Both the position numbers and the translations under genes were made by a program. The notes under the pieces were generated by a model. It had not been told where the DNA came from and did not search any database. It was given only the letters and a program-made list of their open reading frames with translations. Positions 7,459 to 15,065 of a DNA stretch of 26,436 bases are shown here, piece after piece (position 1 is the first letter of the stretch; every line of letters begins with the position of its first letter). The stretch spans positions 1-26,436 of the forward strand of contig JANOPN010000042.1 of NCBI GenBank assembly GCA_031421855.1, written 5' to 3'. Source of the stretch: JAAFHN01 sp031421855. Lineage in GTDB: Bacteria; Pseudomonadota; Gammaproteobacteria; Burkholderiales; Burkholderiaceae_C.

Positions 7459-8460
7459 ATGAAAACCACGACCTTTGTGCCCCGCAGCGTCGCCATTTTG
7501 GCCGCCACGGCATTCGCATCCTGCGCATACGCGCAAACCATTTTGAAGTTCAGTCATACCGATCAACAGCAAGGCGCGCGCCAAGCTGCTGCACAAGTGT
7601 TTGCCAAAAAGGTTGAGGAGTACACCCAAGGCCGCTACAAGGTGCAGGTGTTTTGCTGCAGCCAACTGGGCAATGACCCAAAAAACATCGAACAACTCAC
7701 CCTTGGCGGCATCGACTTCACGGTGTCGGCTACTGGCTCATATGCCGGGCAAGTACCCACGCTCAACCTGACCATGATGCCGTTCATCATCGACAACTAC
7801 GCCCAGGGCTGGAAGTTCTACGACAACTCCAAATGGATTCAGGCGCAGTTTGCCAAAGCACCTGCCAAGGGCTTTCGATTTTTGGCCACTTGGGAGGCGG
7901 GCTTTCGCAACATGACGACCCGCGACCCACTGAACAGCCCAGACGATGCCAAGGGCAAAAAGCTGCGCACGTTCCCCAACGAGATGATGCGGTGGCAGCT
8001 TGAGGCCATGGGTTTTGGCATTCAGATCATGCCGCTGCCGGAGGTGTATTTGGCCATTCAGCAAGGCGCGGTCGCGGGCCAAGAAAACCCGATCGACACC
8101 ATCGCGTCAAACAAGTTTTATGAGGTCGCGCCACACGTGACGCTGACGAATCACGTCTACAGCCCAACGCCGCTTGCGATTTCTGAGAAAACTTGGCAGC
8201 GTTTGTCGCCGGCCGATCAGCAAGCCGTCACACGTGCAGCCCAAGAAGTCGCGCCGTTTCAGCGAACGATGATCAAAGACAACGACGAAAAACTCCTCGC
8301 CGATATGGCAGCCAAGGGAGCCAAGATCAACCGCAAACCCAACACAGAGGCGTTTCGCAAGTCGGTTGAACCGGTCTATGCCAAGGCCCGCGAAAAGTAC
8401 GGCGCGGACGTTGATGCCGTGCTGGCCGAAGCAGCCGCTATCCGCAAGTCGGTCAAATAG
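7459..8460 (+). CDS. TRAP transporter substrate-binding protein (DctP family)
   Basis: A 333-residue periplasmic solute-binding protein. The signal peptide MKTTTFVPRSVAILAATAFA with an AYA-Q cleavage site near residue 25 is clear. The mature chain begins TILKFSHTD, typical of DctP. The conserved arginine that binds the carboxylate of the ligand is expected at R170 in KGKKLRTFP, and NDPKNIEQLTLGGIDF lies near residue 72. AGGAGA precedes ATG 7459. It is 25 bases after the Gfo/Idh gene and is followed by both permease genes, so the three form a complete TRAP system. The ligand is probably the sugar acid degraded by the surrounding enzymes. Two adjacent cysteines (VFCCSQ, about 65-66) are unusual in the mature part. 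Confidence 0.92.
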   Translation: MKTTTFVPRSVAILAATAFASCAYAQTILKFSHTDQQQGARQAAAQVFAKKVEEYTQGRYKVQVFCCSQLGNDPKNIEQLTLGGIDFTVSATGSYAGQVPTLNLTMMPFIIDNYAQGWKFYDNSKWIQAQFAKAPAKGFRFLATWEAGFRNMTTRDPLNSPDDAKGKKLRTFPNEMMRWQLEAMGFGIQIMPLPEVYLAIQQGAVAGQENPIDTIASNKFYEVAPHVTLTNHVYSPTPLAISEKTWQRLSPADQQAVTRAAQEVAPFQRTMIKDNDEKLLADMAAKGAKINRKPNTEAFRKSVEPVYAKAREKYGADVDAVLAEAAAIRKSVK

Positions 8461-8492
8461 TCCCAAGCCGCCGCGCATCTAGGAGCCCCGAC

Positions 8493-9035
8493 GTGAACGC
8501 CACTCAAGCCGCTGACGCGGCATCAATCGAGCCAGTCGCAACACCCCACCCGCGTTTCATTCGCTTGCTGGGCAAGGCGGTTGATGCTTGCGTGATCGCG
8601 TTTGGGGGGGCGCTGGCGGTGATGATTTTCGCCAACGTGGTGATGCACGCTTTTGGCAAAGACTTGGCATGGATGACCGAGCTGGGTGAGCTGATGATGG
8701 TTTGGGTGACCTTTTTGGGCGGTGCAGCAGCTGCTCAACGTGGCGCACACATGTCCATCAACGAGTTCTTGGACAAACTGACCCCGTCCAAAAGGCGTTT
8801 GGCAGACGCTGCGGTGCAGTGTTTCACCTTGGCTGTTCTGGGCGTGGTCGGGTTTTTCGGCGTGCGCATTGTGCGCAGCAGCTGGGACAACGTGTTGACC
8901 ACGTTGGAGTGGCCGATGGCCTGGCAGTACATGCCGATGCCGCTCAGCATGGCGATCAGCGCCGTGTTTGTCGCCTGGGATTTGGTGCAAATCTTGCAAG
9001 GTGTGCCGCGCCAGCAACGCTACGCGCCCGAGTGA
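8493..9035 (+). CDS. TRAP transporter small permease (DctQ family)
   Basis: A 180-residue inner-membrane protein with four predicted hydrophobic segments: about residues 29-50, the MTELGELMMVWVTFLGGAAA region (about 57-77), about 100-122 and about 148-165. WMTELGELMMVWVTFLG is the family's best-conserved stretch. The start is GTG 8493, preceded by AGGAG at a good distance. The gene lies 32 bases after the binding-protein gene. The small subunit pairs with the large permease and takes ligand from the DctP-type protein, driving uptake with a sodium or proton gradient. Confidence 0.9.
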   Translation: MNATQAADAASIEPVATPHPRFIRLLGKAVDACVIAFGGALAVMIFANVVMHAFGKDLAWMTELGELMMVWVTFLGGAAAAQRGAHMSINEFLDKLTPSKRRLADAAVQCFTLAVLGVVGFFGVRIVRSSWDNVLTTLEWPMAWQYMPMPLSMAISAVFVAWDLVQILQGVPRQQRYAPE

Positions 9036-9063
9036 GTTCGCCAATTAGAAGTGAAGATTCCAC

Positions 9064-10356
9064 ATGCTCTCAATCGTCATCTTTGGATCGTTCTTCGCCC
9101 TTGCGTTAGCGGGTATTCCGCTCATGATCGCGCTGCTGGCAACCACTGCCGGCGTGGTGGTCATCTACGGCATGCAATACCCGCTGGAGAGTGTTTTCCT
9201 GTCGTTCATCGGCGGCGTCGAGCCGTTCATTTTGATCGCGGTGCCGTTGTTTGTGTTCACCGGCGAGTTGCTGGCGCAAGGCGGCGTGGGCAAGCGAATC
9301 GTCGCATTTGCCAACGTGCTTTTTGGTTGGCTACCCGGCGGCTTGGGTGTTGTCACGGTCGTGTCGTGCTTGTTGTTCGGCGGCGTATCGGGCTCAGCCA
9401 TTGCTGACACGGCGGCAATTGGCTCGCTGGTCATTCCCGCGATGCTGGCACGCGGATACTCTCGCGGTTTCGCTGCTGCGCTGGTGTCGGTGGCGGGCAC
9501 GTTGGCGTTGTTGATGCCGCTGTCAATTCCGTTTTTGGTTTACGCGTTTGTATCGGGCGTGTCGATGCGCACCTTGTCGATGGCGGGCTTGGTTCCCGCC
9601 GTGTTGTCGGGCTTGGCGCTCATTGCGGTTTGCATGTGGCACGGCAAAAAGACCGGTGTCGACCCGGGCGGCAAACCCGCTTCGCTGCGCGAAATCGGTC
9701 AAGCGGCTTGGGGCGCAGGCCCTGCCCTGTTGATGCCGGTGTTCATCGTTGGTGGCATTTGGTCAGGCTACTTCACGCCGACCGAGGCTGCGGCAGTCGC
9801 CGTCGTCTATGGGTTGATGGTGTCGATGCTGGTCTACAAGGACATGTCGTACAAAGACATTGGCCCGCTGCTGCTCAAGGCCTTCATGACCAGCGCAACC
9901 GTGATGTTGGTCATTGGCGCGACCGGTGCACTCGCGTGGCTCATCACAGCGGAGGGCGTGGCGCAACAGCTGGCCGATTGGGTTGGGTCGGTCGCGCACG
10001 TCAAATGGGTGTTTTTGATCATGCTCAATGTGGCCCTGGTGCTCTTGGGCATCTTCATCGAGCCGCTACCGGCGCTGTTGATGGCCGCGCCGCTCTTCAT
10101 TCCGTTGGCTTTGGCTTTTAAGATTGACTTGGTTCACATGGGGGTGATCATGACCGCCAACTTGGCCATCGCCCTATACACCCCGCCCGTCGGTGGCACA
10201 CTGTTTGTGGCCGCTAAGCTCGCCGGTGCAAGCATCAGTGAAATCACTCGCCACCTGTGGGTGATGATGGCTGCCACGTTCAGCATTGTTTTGCTGATCA
10301 CTTACGTGCCAGTGCTGACCAGCTGGCTGCCAAAATTGATCGCATCTTTGGGCTGA
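9064..10356 (+). CDS. TRAP transporter large permease (DctM family)
   Basis: A 430-residue membrane protein, normal length for DctM, with about a dozen hydrophobic segments across the whole chain. Typical stretches are PLFVFTGELLAQGGVGKRIV near residue 60, GGVSGSAIADTAAIGSLVIP near residue 108, GYFTPTEAAAVAVVYGL near residue 236, and LYTPPVGGTLFVAAKLAG near residue 372. It is the transport channel of the TRAP system. It starts 28 bases after the small permease gene and ends 6 bases before the ABM gene. Confidence 0.93.
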   Translation: MLSIVIFGSFFALALAGIPLMIALLATTAGVVVIYGMQYPLESVFLSFIGGVEPFILIAVPLFVFTGELLAQGGVGKRIVAFANVLFGWLPGGLGVVTVVSCLLFGGVSGSAIADTAAIGSLVIPAMLARGYSRGFAAALVSVAGTLALLMPLSIPFLVYAFVSGVSMRTLSMAGLVPAVLSGLALIAVCMWHGKKTGVDPGGKPASLREIGQAAWGAGPALLMPVFIVGGIWSGYFTPTEAAAVAVVYGLMVSMLVYKDMSYKDIGPLLLKAFMTSATVMLVIGATGALAWLITAEGVAQQLADWVGSVAHVKWVFLIMLNVALVLLGIFIEPLPALLMAAPLFIPLALAFKIDLVHMGVIMTANLAIALYTPPVGGTLFVAAKLAGASISEITRHLWVMMAATFSIVLLITYVPVLTSWLPKLIASLG

Positions 10357-10362
10357 TTCTGC

Positions 10363-10653
10363 ATGCACGTCGTCACCGTTTTGTTCACCATCCACGCCGT
10401 TCACTACGCTGATTTTTTGCGCGCCATGTTGCAAAACGCGGCAACCTCACTGGCCGACGAGCCTGGCTGCAGCCGGTTCGAAGTGTGCGAGGGGGCGAAT
10501 CACACGATCTTTTTGTATGAAATCTACGACAGCGCTGCGGCATTTGACGTGCATTTGGCATCGCCGCACTTCGCCGCGTTCAACCAAATCACAGCGCCGT
10601 GGGTTGCAGACAAACAAGTGAGGGTCTTCACCCGCTTCGAGGTGGCGTCGTGA
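10363..10653 (+). CDS. Antibiotic biosynthesis monooxygenase (ABM) domain protein, YgiN-like
   Basis: This 96-residue protein consists of a single dimeric alpha-beta barrel ABM domain. FTIHAVHYADFLRAMLQNA at the start, EPGCSRFEVCEG in the middle and FLYEIYDSAAAFDVHLASPH towards the end follow the family pattern, including the HLASPHF segment. Relatives include putative quinol monooxygenases and the autoinducer-2 degradation protein LsrG. Small ABM proteins recur in carbohydrate-catabolism operons, where their role is usually unproven. The gene is 6 bases after the permease and overlaps the kinase start by 4 bases (GTGA), so it is very probably co-translated with the kinase. It might isomerise or oxidise a pathway intermediate; this is inference. 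Confidence 0.82.
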   Translation: MHVVTVLFTIHAVHYADFLRAMLQNAATSLADEPGCSRFEVCEGANHTIFLYEIYDSAAAFDVHLASPHFAAFNQITAPWVADKQVRVFTRFEVAS

Positions 10654-11933
10654 GCGCTCGCGCAACTTTTGCGCTGGGTTGCATTGCCGACGACTTTACC
10701 GGCGCAACGGACTTGGGCAACACCTTGGCCAATTGCGGCTTGAGGGTGCTGCAGACCATCGGCGTGCCGAATGAGCCACTGAAAACCGATGCACACGCGA
10801 TCGTCGTCGCGCTCAAGTCGCGAACGATTGCGCCAAGCGACGCAATTTCGCAGTCGTTGCAGGCGCTTTCGTGGCTGCAGTCACAAGGCGCGCAGCAGAT
10901 TTACTTCAAATACTGCTCAACCTTTGACAGCACCGCCCAAGGCAACATTGGCCCGGTGACCGAGGCGCTGATGGATGCCTTGAAGACTGACTTCACCGTC
11001 GCAACTCCCGCCTTTCCGGACAACCAGCGCACGGTGTTTAAAGGGCATCTGTTCGTGGGTGATGTGCTGCTGTCTGACTCGGGCATGCGCAACCACCCGC
11101 TGACCCCCATGCGAGACGCCAATTTGGTGCGCGTGATGCAGGCGCAGTGCAAGCGTCGAGTCGGCTTGATCGACCACCGCGCCATTGCCAATGGACCCGC
11201 TGCGGTGCGTGCCCGAATCGCTGAGCTGCGCGCCCAAGGCGTGGGCATTGCGATTGCCGATGCGCTGAGCAATGGCGATTTGCTGGTTTTGGGTGCTGCA
11301 ACGCGAGATTTGCCGCTGGTTACTGCCGCTTCAGGTCTCGCCCACGGCTTGGCCAAGGTACACGCGCAGGGCCACACGGCCATGAGTGACGCTCGCCAAC
11401 TCGCCCCCAAAAGTGGCTACACGGCGGTGGTTGCGGGCAGTTGCTCAGAGGCCACGCAGCGGCAAGTGGCGCACTTCTTGGCGCTCGGATTGCCATCTTT
11501 TTGCATTGATCCAGTCAAACTGGCCGCAGGCGACGACGTGACTGAGCAGGCGCTCAGTGCCTTGGTTCCTCAGCTTGGACCCCATCCGGTATTGGTGTAC
11601 AGCACCGCTGCACCCGCATCGGTGCAACAGACACAGGCGCAGTTGGGCTTGGCCGCTTCAGGCGAGTTGATTGAAAAAACGCTGGCGGCAATTGCCTTGG
11701 GGCTCACCGAACAAGGTGTTGGGCAACTGATCGTGGCAGGTGGTGAAACTTCCGGCGCGGTTGTCCAAGCGCTTGGCGTCAAAGCGTTGCAAATTGGCCC
11801 GCAAGTGGCACCCGGCGTACCGTGGTGCCATGCGGTTTTGCCAAAAAGGGCCAACGCGATTCATTTGGTGCTGAAATCAGGCAATTTTGGTGCAGACGAC
11901 ATCTTCACCCGCGCGTTTGAAGTGTTGCCGTGA
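10650..11933 (+). CDS. otnK: Four-carbon acid sugar kinase (DUF1537 family), probable 3-oxo-tetronate kinase OtnK
   Basis: A 427-residue kinase of the DUF1537 family, which phosphorylates sugar acids such as 3-oxo-tetronate, D-threonate or D-erythronate at C4. The N-terminal signature CIADDFTGATDLGNTLA is near residue 11. KYCSTFDSTAQGNIGPVTEA is near residue 87. The C-terminal nucleotide-binding part holds VAGGETSGAVVQALGVKAL and GPQVAPGVPW. GTG 10650 overlaps the ABM stop, whereas an open frame upstream to 10599 adds only an unrelated leader. It overlaps the next gene by 4 bases (GTGA). The OtnC-like neighbour favours 3-oxo-tetronate as substrate, but other DUF1537 kinases act on different acids, such as 3-oxo-isoapionate. 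Confidence 0.87.
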   Translation: MSARATFALGCIADDFTGATDLGNTLANCGLRVLQTIGVPNEPLKTDAHAIVVALKSRTIAPSDAISQSLQALSWLQSQGAQQIYFKYCSTFDSTAQGNIGPVTEALMDALKTDFTVATPAFPDNQRTVFKGHLFVGDVLLSDSGMRNHPLTPMRDANLVRVMQAQCKRRVGLIDHRAIANGPAAVRARIAELRAQGVGIAIADALSNGDLLVLGAATRDLPLVTAASGLAHGLAKVHAQGHTAMSDARQLAPKSGYTAVVAGSCSEATQRQVAHFLALGLPSFCIDPVKLAAGDDVTEQALSALVPQLGPHPVLVYSTAAPASVQQTQAQLGLAASGELIEKTLAAIALGLTEQGVGQLIVAGGETSGAVVQALGVKALQIGPQVAPGVPWCHAVLPKRANAIHLVLKSGNFGADDIFTRAFEVLP

Positions 11934-12625
11934 CCTTGGTGCAAGCAAGAGCAGAGATCTGCCGCGTTGGCAAAAGCCTGTTTGATCGCGGCTACGTGCA
12001 CGCCACCGCGGGCAACATCAGCGTGCGCCTGTCGCCAGATGCAGGTGGGGGGTTTTTGATTACGCCGACCGACGCCTGCCTCGGCTTTTTAGACCCGGAC
12101 CGCCTTGCGCATGTCGATTTGGGCGGTAAACACGTCAGCGGCGATACCCCAAGCAAGACCATTGGGCTCCACCGACGCATCTACCAAGCTTGCGATGCCG
12201 CCAAACAACCCGTTGGTTGCGTCATCCACACGCACAGCACCCACTGCGTGGCGTTGACGCTACAACCCAAGCCAGAAGACGCGTCGCAGGACTTTCCAGA
12301 TTTTTTGCCCCCAATCACCCCCTATTTTGTGATGAAAGTCGGGCACGTCCCGCTCATCCCCTACGCTGCGCCGGGCTCGCAACAAGCAGTTGATTGGGTC
12401 GCGGACGCGATTGAAACGCAAGCCGCCAAAAGCCTCGACATTCGAGCCGCCATGCTGACCCGCTTAGGCCCGATCGTTTGGCACAACACGCCTGCAAGGG
12501 CGATGGCCGTACTAGAAGAGCTCGAAGAAACCGCGCGACTGCACCATTGGAGCGGACAAACCGCACTGCCGCTGACAAGCGACCAGTTGGCCGAACTGCA
12601 AGCGATCTTTGGTTCAACGTGGTGA
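11930..12625 (+). CDS. otnC: Class II aldolase/adducin family protein, probable 3-oxo-tetronate 4-phosphate decarboxylase OtnC
   Basis: A 231-residue zinc-dependent enzyme of the class II aldolase fold. The phosphate-binding start ATAGNISVRL is near residue 26, ITPTDACLG near 44, and the zinc histidines HTHSTH near residue 100. OtnC enzymes decarboxylate 3-oxo-tetronate 4-phosphate to dihydroxyacetone phosphate, the logical step after OtnK. The segment PSKTIGLH (74-81) has Thr77 where fuculose-aldolase relatives have the catalytic glutamate (PS-x-E). The start is GTG 11930, overlapping the kinase stop. It is the last gene of the cluster. If the Thr is real, the reaction or mechanism may differ from the family's standard. 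Confidence 0.82.
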   Translation: MTLVQARAEICRVGKSLFDRGYVHATAGNISVRLSPDAGGGFLITPTDACLGFLDPDRLAHVDLGGKHVSGDTPSKTIGLHRRIYQACDAAKQPVGCVIHTHSTHCVALTLQPKPEDASQDFPDFLPPITPYFVMKVGHVPLIPYAAPGSQQAVDWVADAIETQAAKSLDIRAAMLTRLGPIVWHNTPARAMAVLEELEETARLHHWSGQTALPLTSDQLAELQAIFGSTW

Positions 12626-12663
12626 CTTTTCGACTGCTTTGACCCGATTTTTGGGCAAAAACA

Positions 12664-12705
12664 GCCCTTGGTCACCGAATTCATTGGGTTTGTTGCTACG
12701 AAATT
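12664..12705 (+). repeat. Dispersed repeat, copy 6
   Basis: Reads CCTTGGTCACCGAATTCATT, then GGGTTTGTTGCTACGAAATTT. This is the consensus-like copy. It lies between the sugar-acid cluster and kynU, about 95 bases upstream of the kynU ATG, with a leader TTTTTGGGCAAAAACAG. Confidence 0.85.
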
Positions 12706-12797
12706 TAATTTAAACCCCAGTGCAGTTCTGACTCGTCGCAGAGCCGTTGGAAATAACCGACACCACGCCTGCGGCATCGGTGATAACTTTCGCGGCT

Positions 12798-14120
12798 ATG
12801 AATGAACTCAACCAAGATGGCGCTCGGGCGCTGGATGCTGCGGACCCGCTCTATGGCTTGCGGGATCTGTTTTTGTTGCCTTCGGGCGTGATTTACTTAG
12901 ACGGCAACTCGCTCGGGCCCATGCCTCGGGCGACGCCGGGTCGGGTTGCTGACGTCGTGCAGCGCGAATGGGGCCAAGACCTGATCACGAGTTGGAACAA
13001 GGCGGGTTGGTTCGCAAGCCCGCAGACCATGGGCGACAAGATCGCCCGACTGATTGGGGCTGGCGCGGGCGAGGTGGTGGCGACTGACTCGATTTCGATC
13101 AATTTGTACAAGTTGCTTCATGCTGCGATTTCGATAGCAGAAGATTCAATGGATGCGGCGACCAAGAGCCAAAAAGCCGTCAAAACAACCAAAGTCATCG
13201 TCTCGGAGCGCGATAACTTCCCCACCGACCTGTATATCGCACAGGCGTTGTGCCATGATCGGGGCTGGACGCTCAAACTTTGCGAGACGACTGAGATTGA
13301 GGAACATCTCAGCGCTGCGCCCGGCATCGTGATGCTCACACATGTGAACTACCGAACGGGCGCAATGCATGACATGGCAGGTTTGACGGCGCGGGCGCAG
13401 GCCATGGGCAGTTTGGTCGTGTGGGACTTGGCGCATAGCGCAGGCGCGGTTGAGGTTGACTTGCGCGGCGCAAACGCTGACTTCGCGGTCGGATGCGGCT
13501 ACAAATATCTGAATGGCGGACCCGGCTCGCCTGCCTTCTTATGGGTTCATCCGCGCCATGTGGAGCGGTTTTCGCAACCGCTGTCGGGGTGGTGGGGGCA
13601 TGCGGCACCGTTTGCGTTCACGCCTGACTACGCGCCCGCGCCCGGTGTCGCACGGTATTTGTGCGGTACGCAGCCCATCATTTCAATGGCGGCATTGAGT
13701 TGTGGGCTAGACACGTTGCTGGCCGCCGAAGCCTTGGGTGGCATGGCCGCGCTGCGGCAAAAGTCGTTGGCGTTAACGACTCTGTTCGCCAATTTGGTTG
13801 ACGCGCGCTGCGCGCACAAAGGCATCACGGTTGTGTCACCTCGAGTCGACGCTCAGCGTGGCTCGCAGGTTTGTTTGACGAGAGACAGCGGCGATATGGC
13901 GGCAGATTCGAACTTTTGTTACGCCGTTATGCAAGCGCTGATTGCGCGCGGCGTGATTGGCGACTATCGAGCCGGTGCGCCGCCCATCATGCGTTTTGGG
14001 TTCGCGCCTTTGTACATCGGCTTTGAGGACGTTTGGCACGCCGTGGCGCATTTGGTCGACGTGCTGAACTCCGAGGAATGGCGCGAGCCTCGCTTTAATG
14101 CCCGTGGCCACGTCACTTGA
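12798..14120 (+). CDS. kynU: Kynureninase KynU
   Basis: A 440-residue PLP enzyme (aminotransferase fold I) that cleaves L-kynurenine to anthranilate and L-alanine. VIYLDGNSLGPMPRATPGRV is near residue 31, EWGQDLITSWNKAGWF near 57, and SERDNFPTDLYIAQ near 136. The PLP pocket aspartate is in VVWDLAHSAGA (D210) and the Schiff-base lysine is in GCGYKYLNGGPGSPAF (K236). It is some 15-20 residues longer than most bacterial KynU. The extra part, about residues 111-127 (ISIAEDSMDAATKSQKA), is encoded by an inverted copy of the dispersed repeat. ATG 12798 is preferred; a TTG at 12747 is in frame. kynA follows directly. Confidence 0.93.
   Translation: MNELNQDGARALDAADPLYGLRDLFLLPSGVIYLDGNSLGPMPRATPGRVADVVQREWGQDLITSWNKAGWFASPQTMGDKIARLIGAGAGEVVATDSISINLYKLLHAAISIAEDSMDAATKSQKAVKTTKVIVSERDNFPTDLYIAQALCHDRGWTLKLCETTEIEEHLSAAPGIVMLTHVNYRTGAMHDMAGLTARAQAMGSLVVWDLAHSAGAVEVDLRGANADFAVGCGYKYLNGGPGSPAFLWVHPRHVERFSQPLSGWWGHAAPFAFTPDYAPAPGVARYLCGTQPIISMAALSCGLDTLLAAEALGGMAALRQKSLALTTLFANLVDARCAHKGITVVSPRVDAQRGSQVCLTRDSGDMAADSNFCYAVMQALIARGVIGDYRAGAPPIMRFGFAPLYIGFEDVWHAVAHLVDVLNSEEWREPRFNARGHVT
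13126..13178 (-). repeat. Dispersed repeat, copy 10, inside the kynU coding sequence
   Basis: On the minus strand this reads GGCTCTTGGTCGCCG, then CATCCATTGAATCTTC, then TGCTATCGAAATC, preceded by CTTTTT. It aligns without gaps to copies 8 and 9, including their TTTTTGGC leader. Roughly three quarters of positions match. It lies in kynU where other kynureninases have a shorter linker before VIVSER. Confidence 0.65.
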
Positions 14121-14133
14121 TTGGGGCGGCTGC

Positions 14134-14988
14134 ATGACTTGCCCTTTCAATTCAACGCCCGCACCGACGGCACATACTTTTGGTGCAAAGCTAGATTTCA
14201 GCGAAAAAATGAGCTACGGCGACTATTTGGGCCTTGACGCGCTGCTCAGCGCGCAACACCCGAGGTCACCCGATCACAACGAGATGCTGTTCATCATTCA
14301 ACACCAAACCAGCGAGTTGTGGATGAAGTTGATGCTGCATGAGCTGCACGCCGCCATTGAGCACGTGTCTGCTGATGAGCTGGGTACTGCGTTCAAAATG
14401 CTGGCGCGCGTGAGCCGCATCATGGAGCAGCTGGTGCATTCGTGGGATGTACTGGCTACCCTCACCCCGACCGAATACAGCCAGATGCGCTCGCATTTGG
14501 GCGAGTCAAGTGGGTTCCAAAGCTGGCAGTATCGTTGCGTGGAGTTCGCCTTGGGCAACAAAAACGCACAACTTCTCAAACCCCACGCCCACGCACCTGA
14601 TCGATTCGCCCAAGTAGAGGCGGCACTTTTGAAGCCGTCGCTCTACGACCACGCCTTGCGCTTACTCAAGCGACGCGGGTTTGAAGTCCCCGACAGCCAT
14701 GTTGAGCGTGATTTCAGCACGGCATACGTCGCCAGCGACGCGGTTCAAGCCGCGTGGCTGGGTGTTTACCGTGAACCACAAACCCATTGGGATTTGTACC
14801 AACTGGCCGAAAAACTAACCGACATCGAGGACGCTTTTCGCCACTGGCGATTTCGCCACGTCACGACTGTCGAGCGAATCATCGGGCTCAAGGGTGGCAC
14901 CGGTGGCACAGGCGGCGTGAGTTATTTGCGAAAAATGCTCGACGTGGTGCTTTTCCCGGAGATCTGGTCGCTGCGAACACACCTGTGA
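14134..14988 (+). CDS. kynA: Tryptophan 2,3-dioxygenase KynA
   Basis: A 284-residue haem dioxygenase that opens the indole ring of L-tryptophan to N-formylkynurenine, first step of the kynurenine pathway. HNEMLFIIQHQTSELWMKLM lies near residue 48 with distal H57. The substrate region with RSHLGESSGFQSWQYR lies near 119. The proximal haem ligand is expected at H242 in FRHVTTVERIIG, and GGTGGTGG lies near 254. ATG 14134, 13 bases after the kynU stop and preceded by GGGGCGG, gives the usual length; an in-frame ATG at 14098 overlaps kynU by 23 bases. With KynB it converts tryptophan to kynurenine, which KynU takes to anthranilate. Confidence 0.96.
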   Translation: MTCPFNSTPAPTAHTFGAKLDFSEKMSYGDYLGLDALLSAQHPRSPDHNEMLFIIQHQTSELWMKLMLHELHAAIEHVSADELGTAFKMLARVSRIMEQLVHSWDVLATLTPTEYSQMRSHLGESSGFQSWQYRCVEFALGNKNAQLLKPHAHAPDRFAQVEAALLKPSLYDHALRLLKRRGFEVPDSHVERDFSTAYVASDAVQAAWLGVYREPQTHWDLYQLAEKLTDIEDAFRHWRFRHVTTVERIIGLKGGTGGTGGVSYLRKMLDVVLFPEIWSLRTHL

Positions 14989-15034
14989 GCTTGTGCGGTC
15001 GGCTTGCTTGACCCAACGCCCACGACCCTGTTAG

Positions 15035-15050
15035 TATTACAGATGTAATA
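15035..15050. promoter_or_regulatory. Perfect palindrome upstream of the antitoxin gene, probable autoregulatory operator
   Basis: TATTACA and TGTAATA flank a 2-base GA spacer, 15 bases before the antitoxin ATG. Toxin-antitoxin modules are commonly repressed by their own antitoxin at such palindromes, and this module's antitoxin is an AbrB/MazE-type DNA-binding protein. The TGTAATA half could also hold the -10 box. Function is inferred from position and symmetry. Confidence 0.65.
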
Positions 15051-15065
15051 ACGAAAGAGTCAATC

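Noticed and set aside
14098..14133. An earlier start for kynA at 14098
   Set aside because: It would overlap kynU by 23 bases and add residues not seen at the start of usual tryptophan dioxygenases; ATG 14134 has the better upstream G-rich stretch and gives the usual length.
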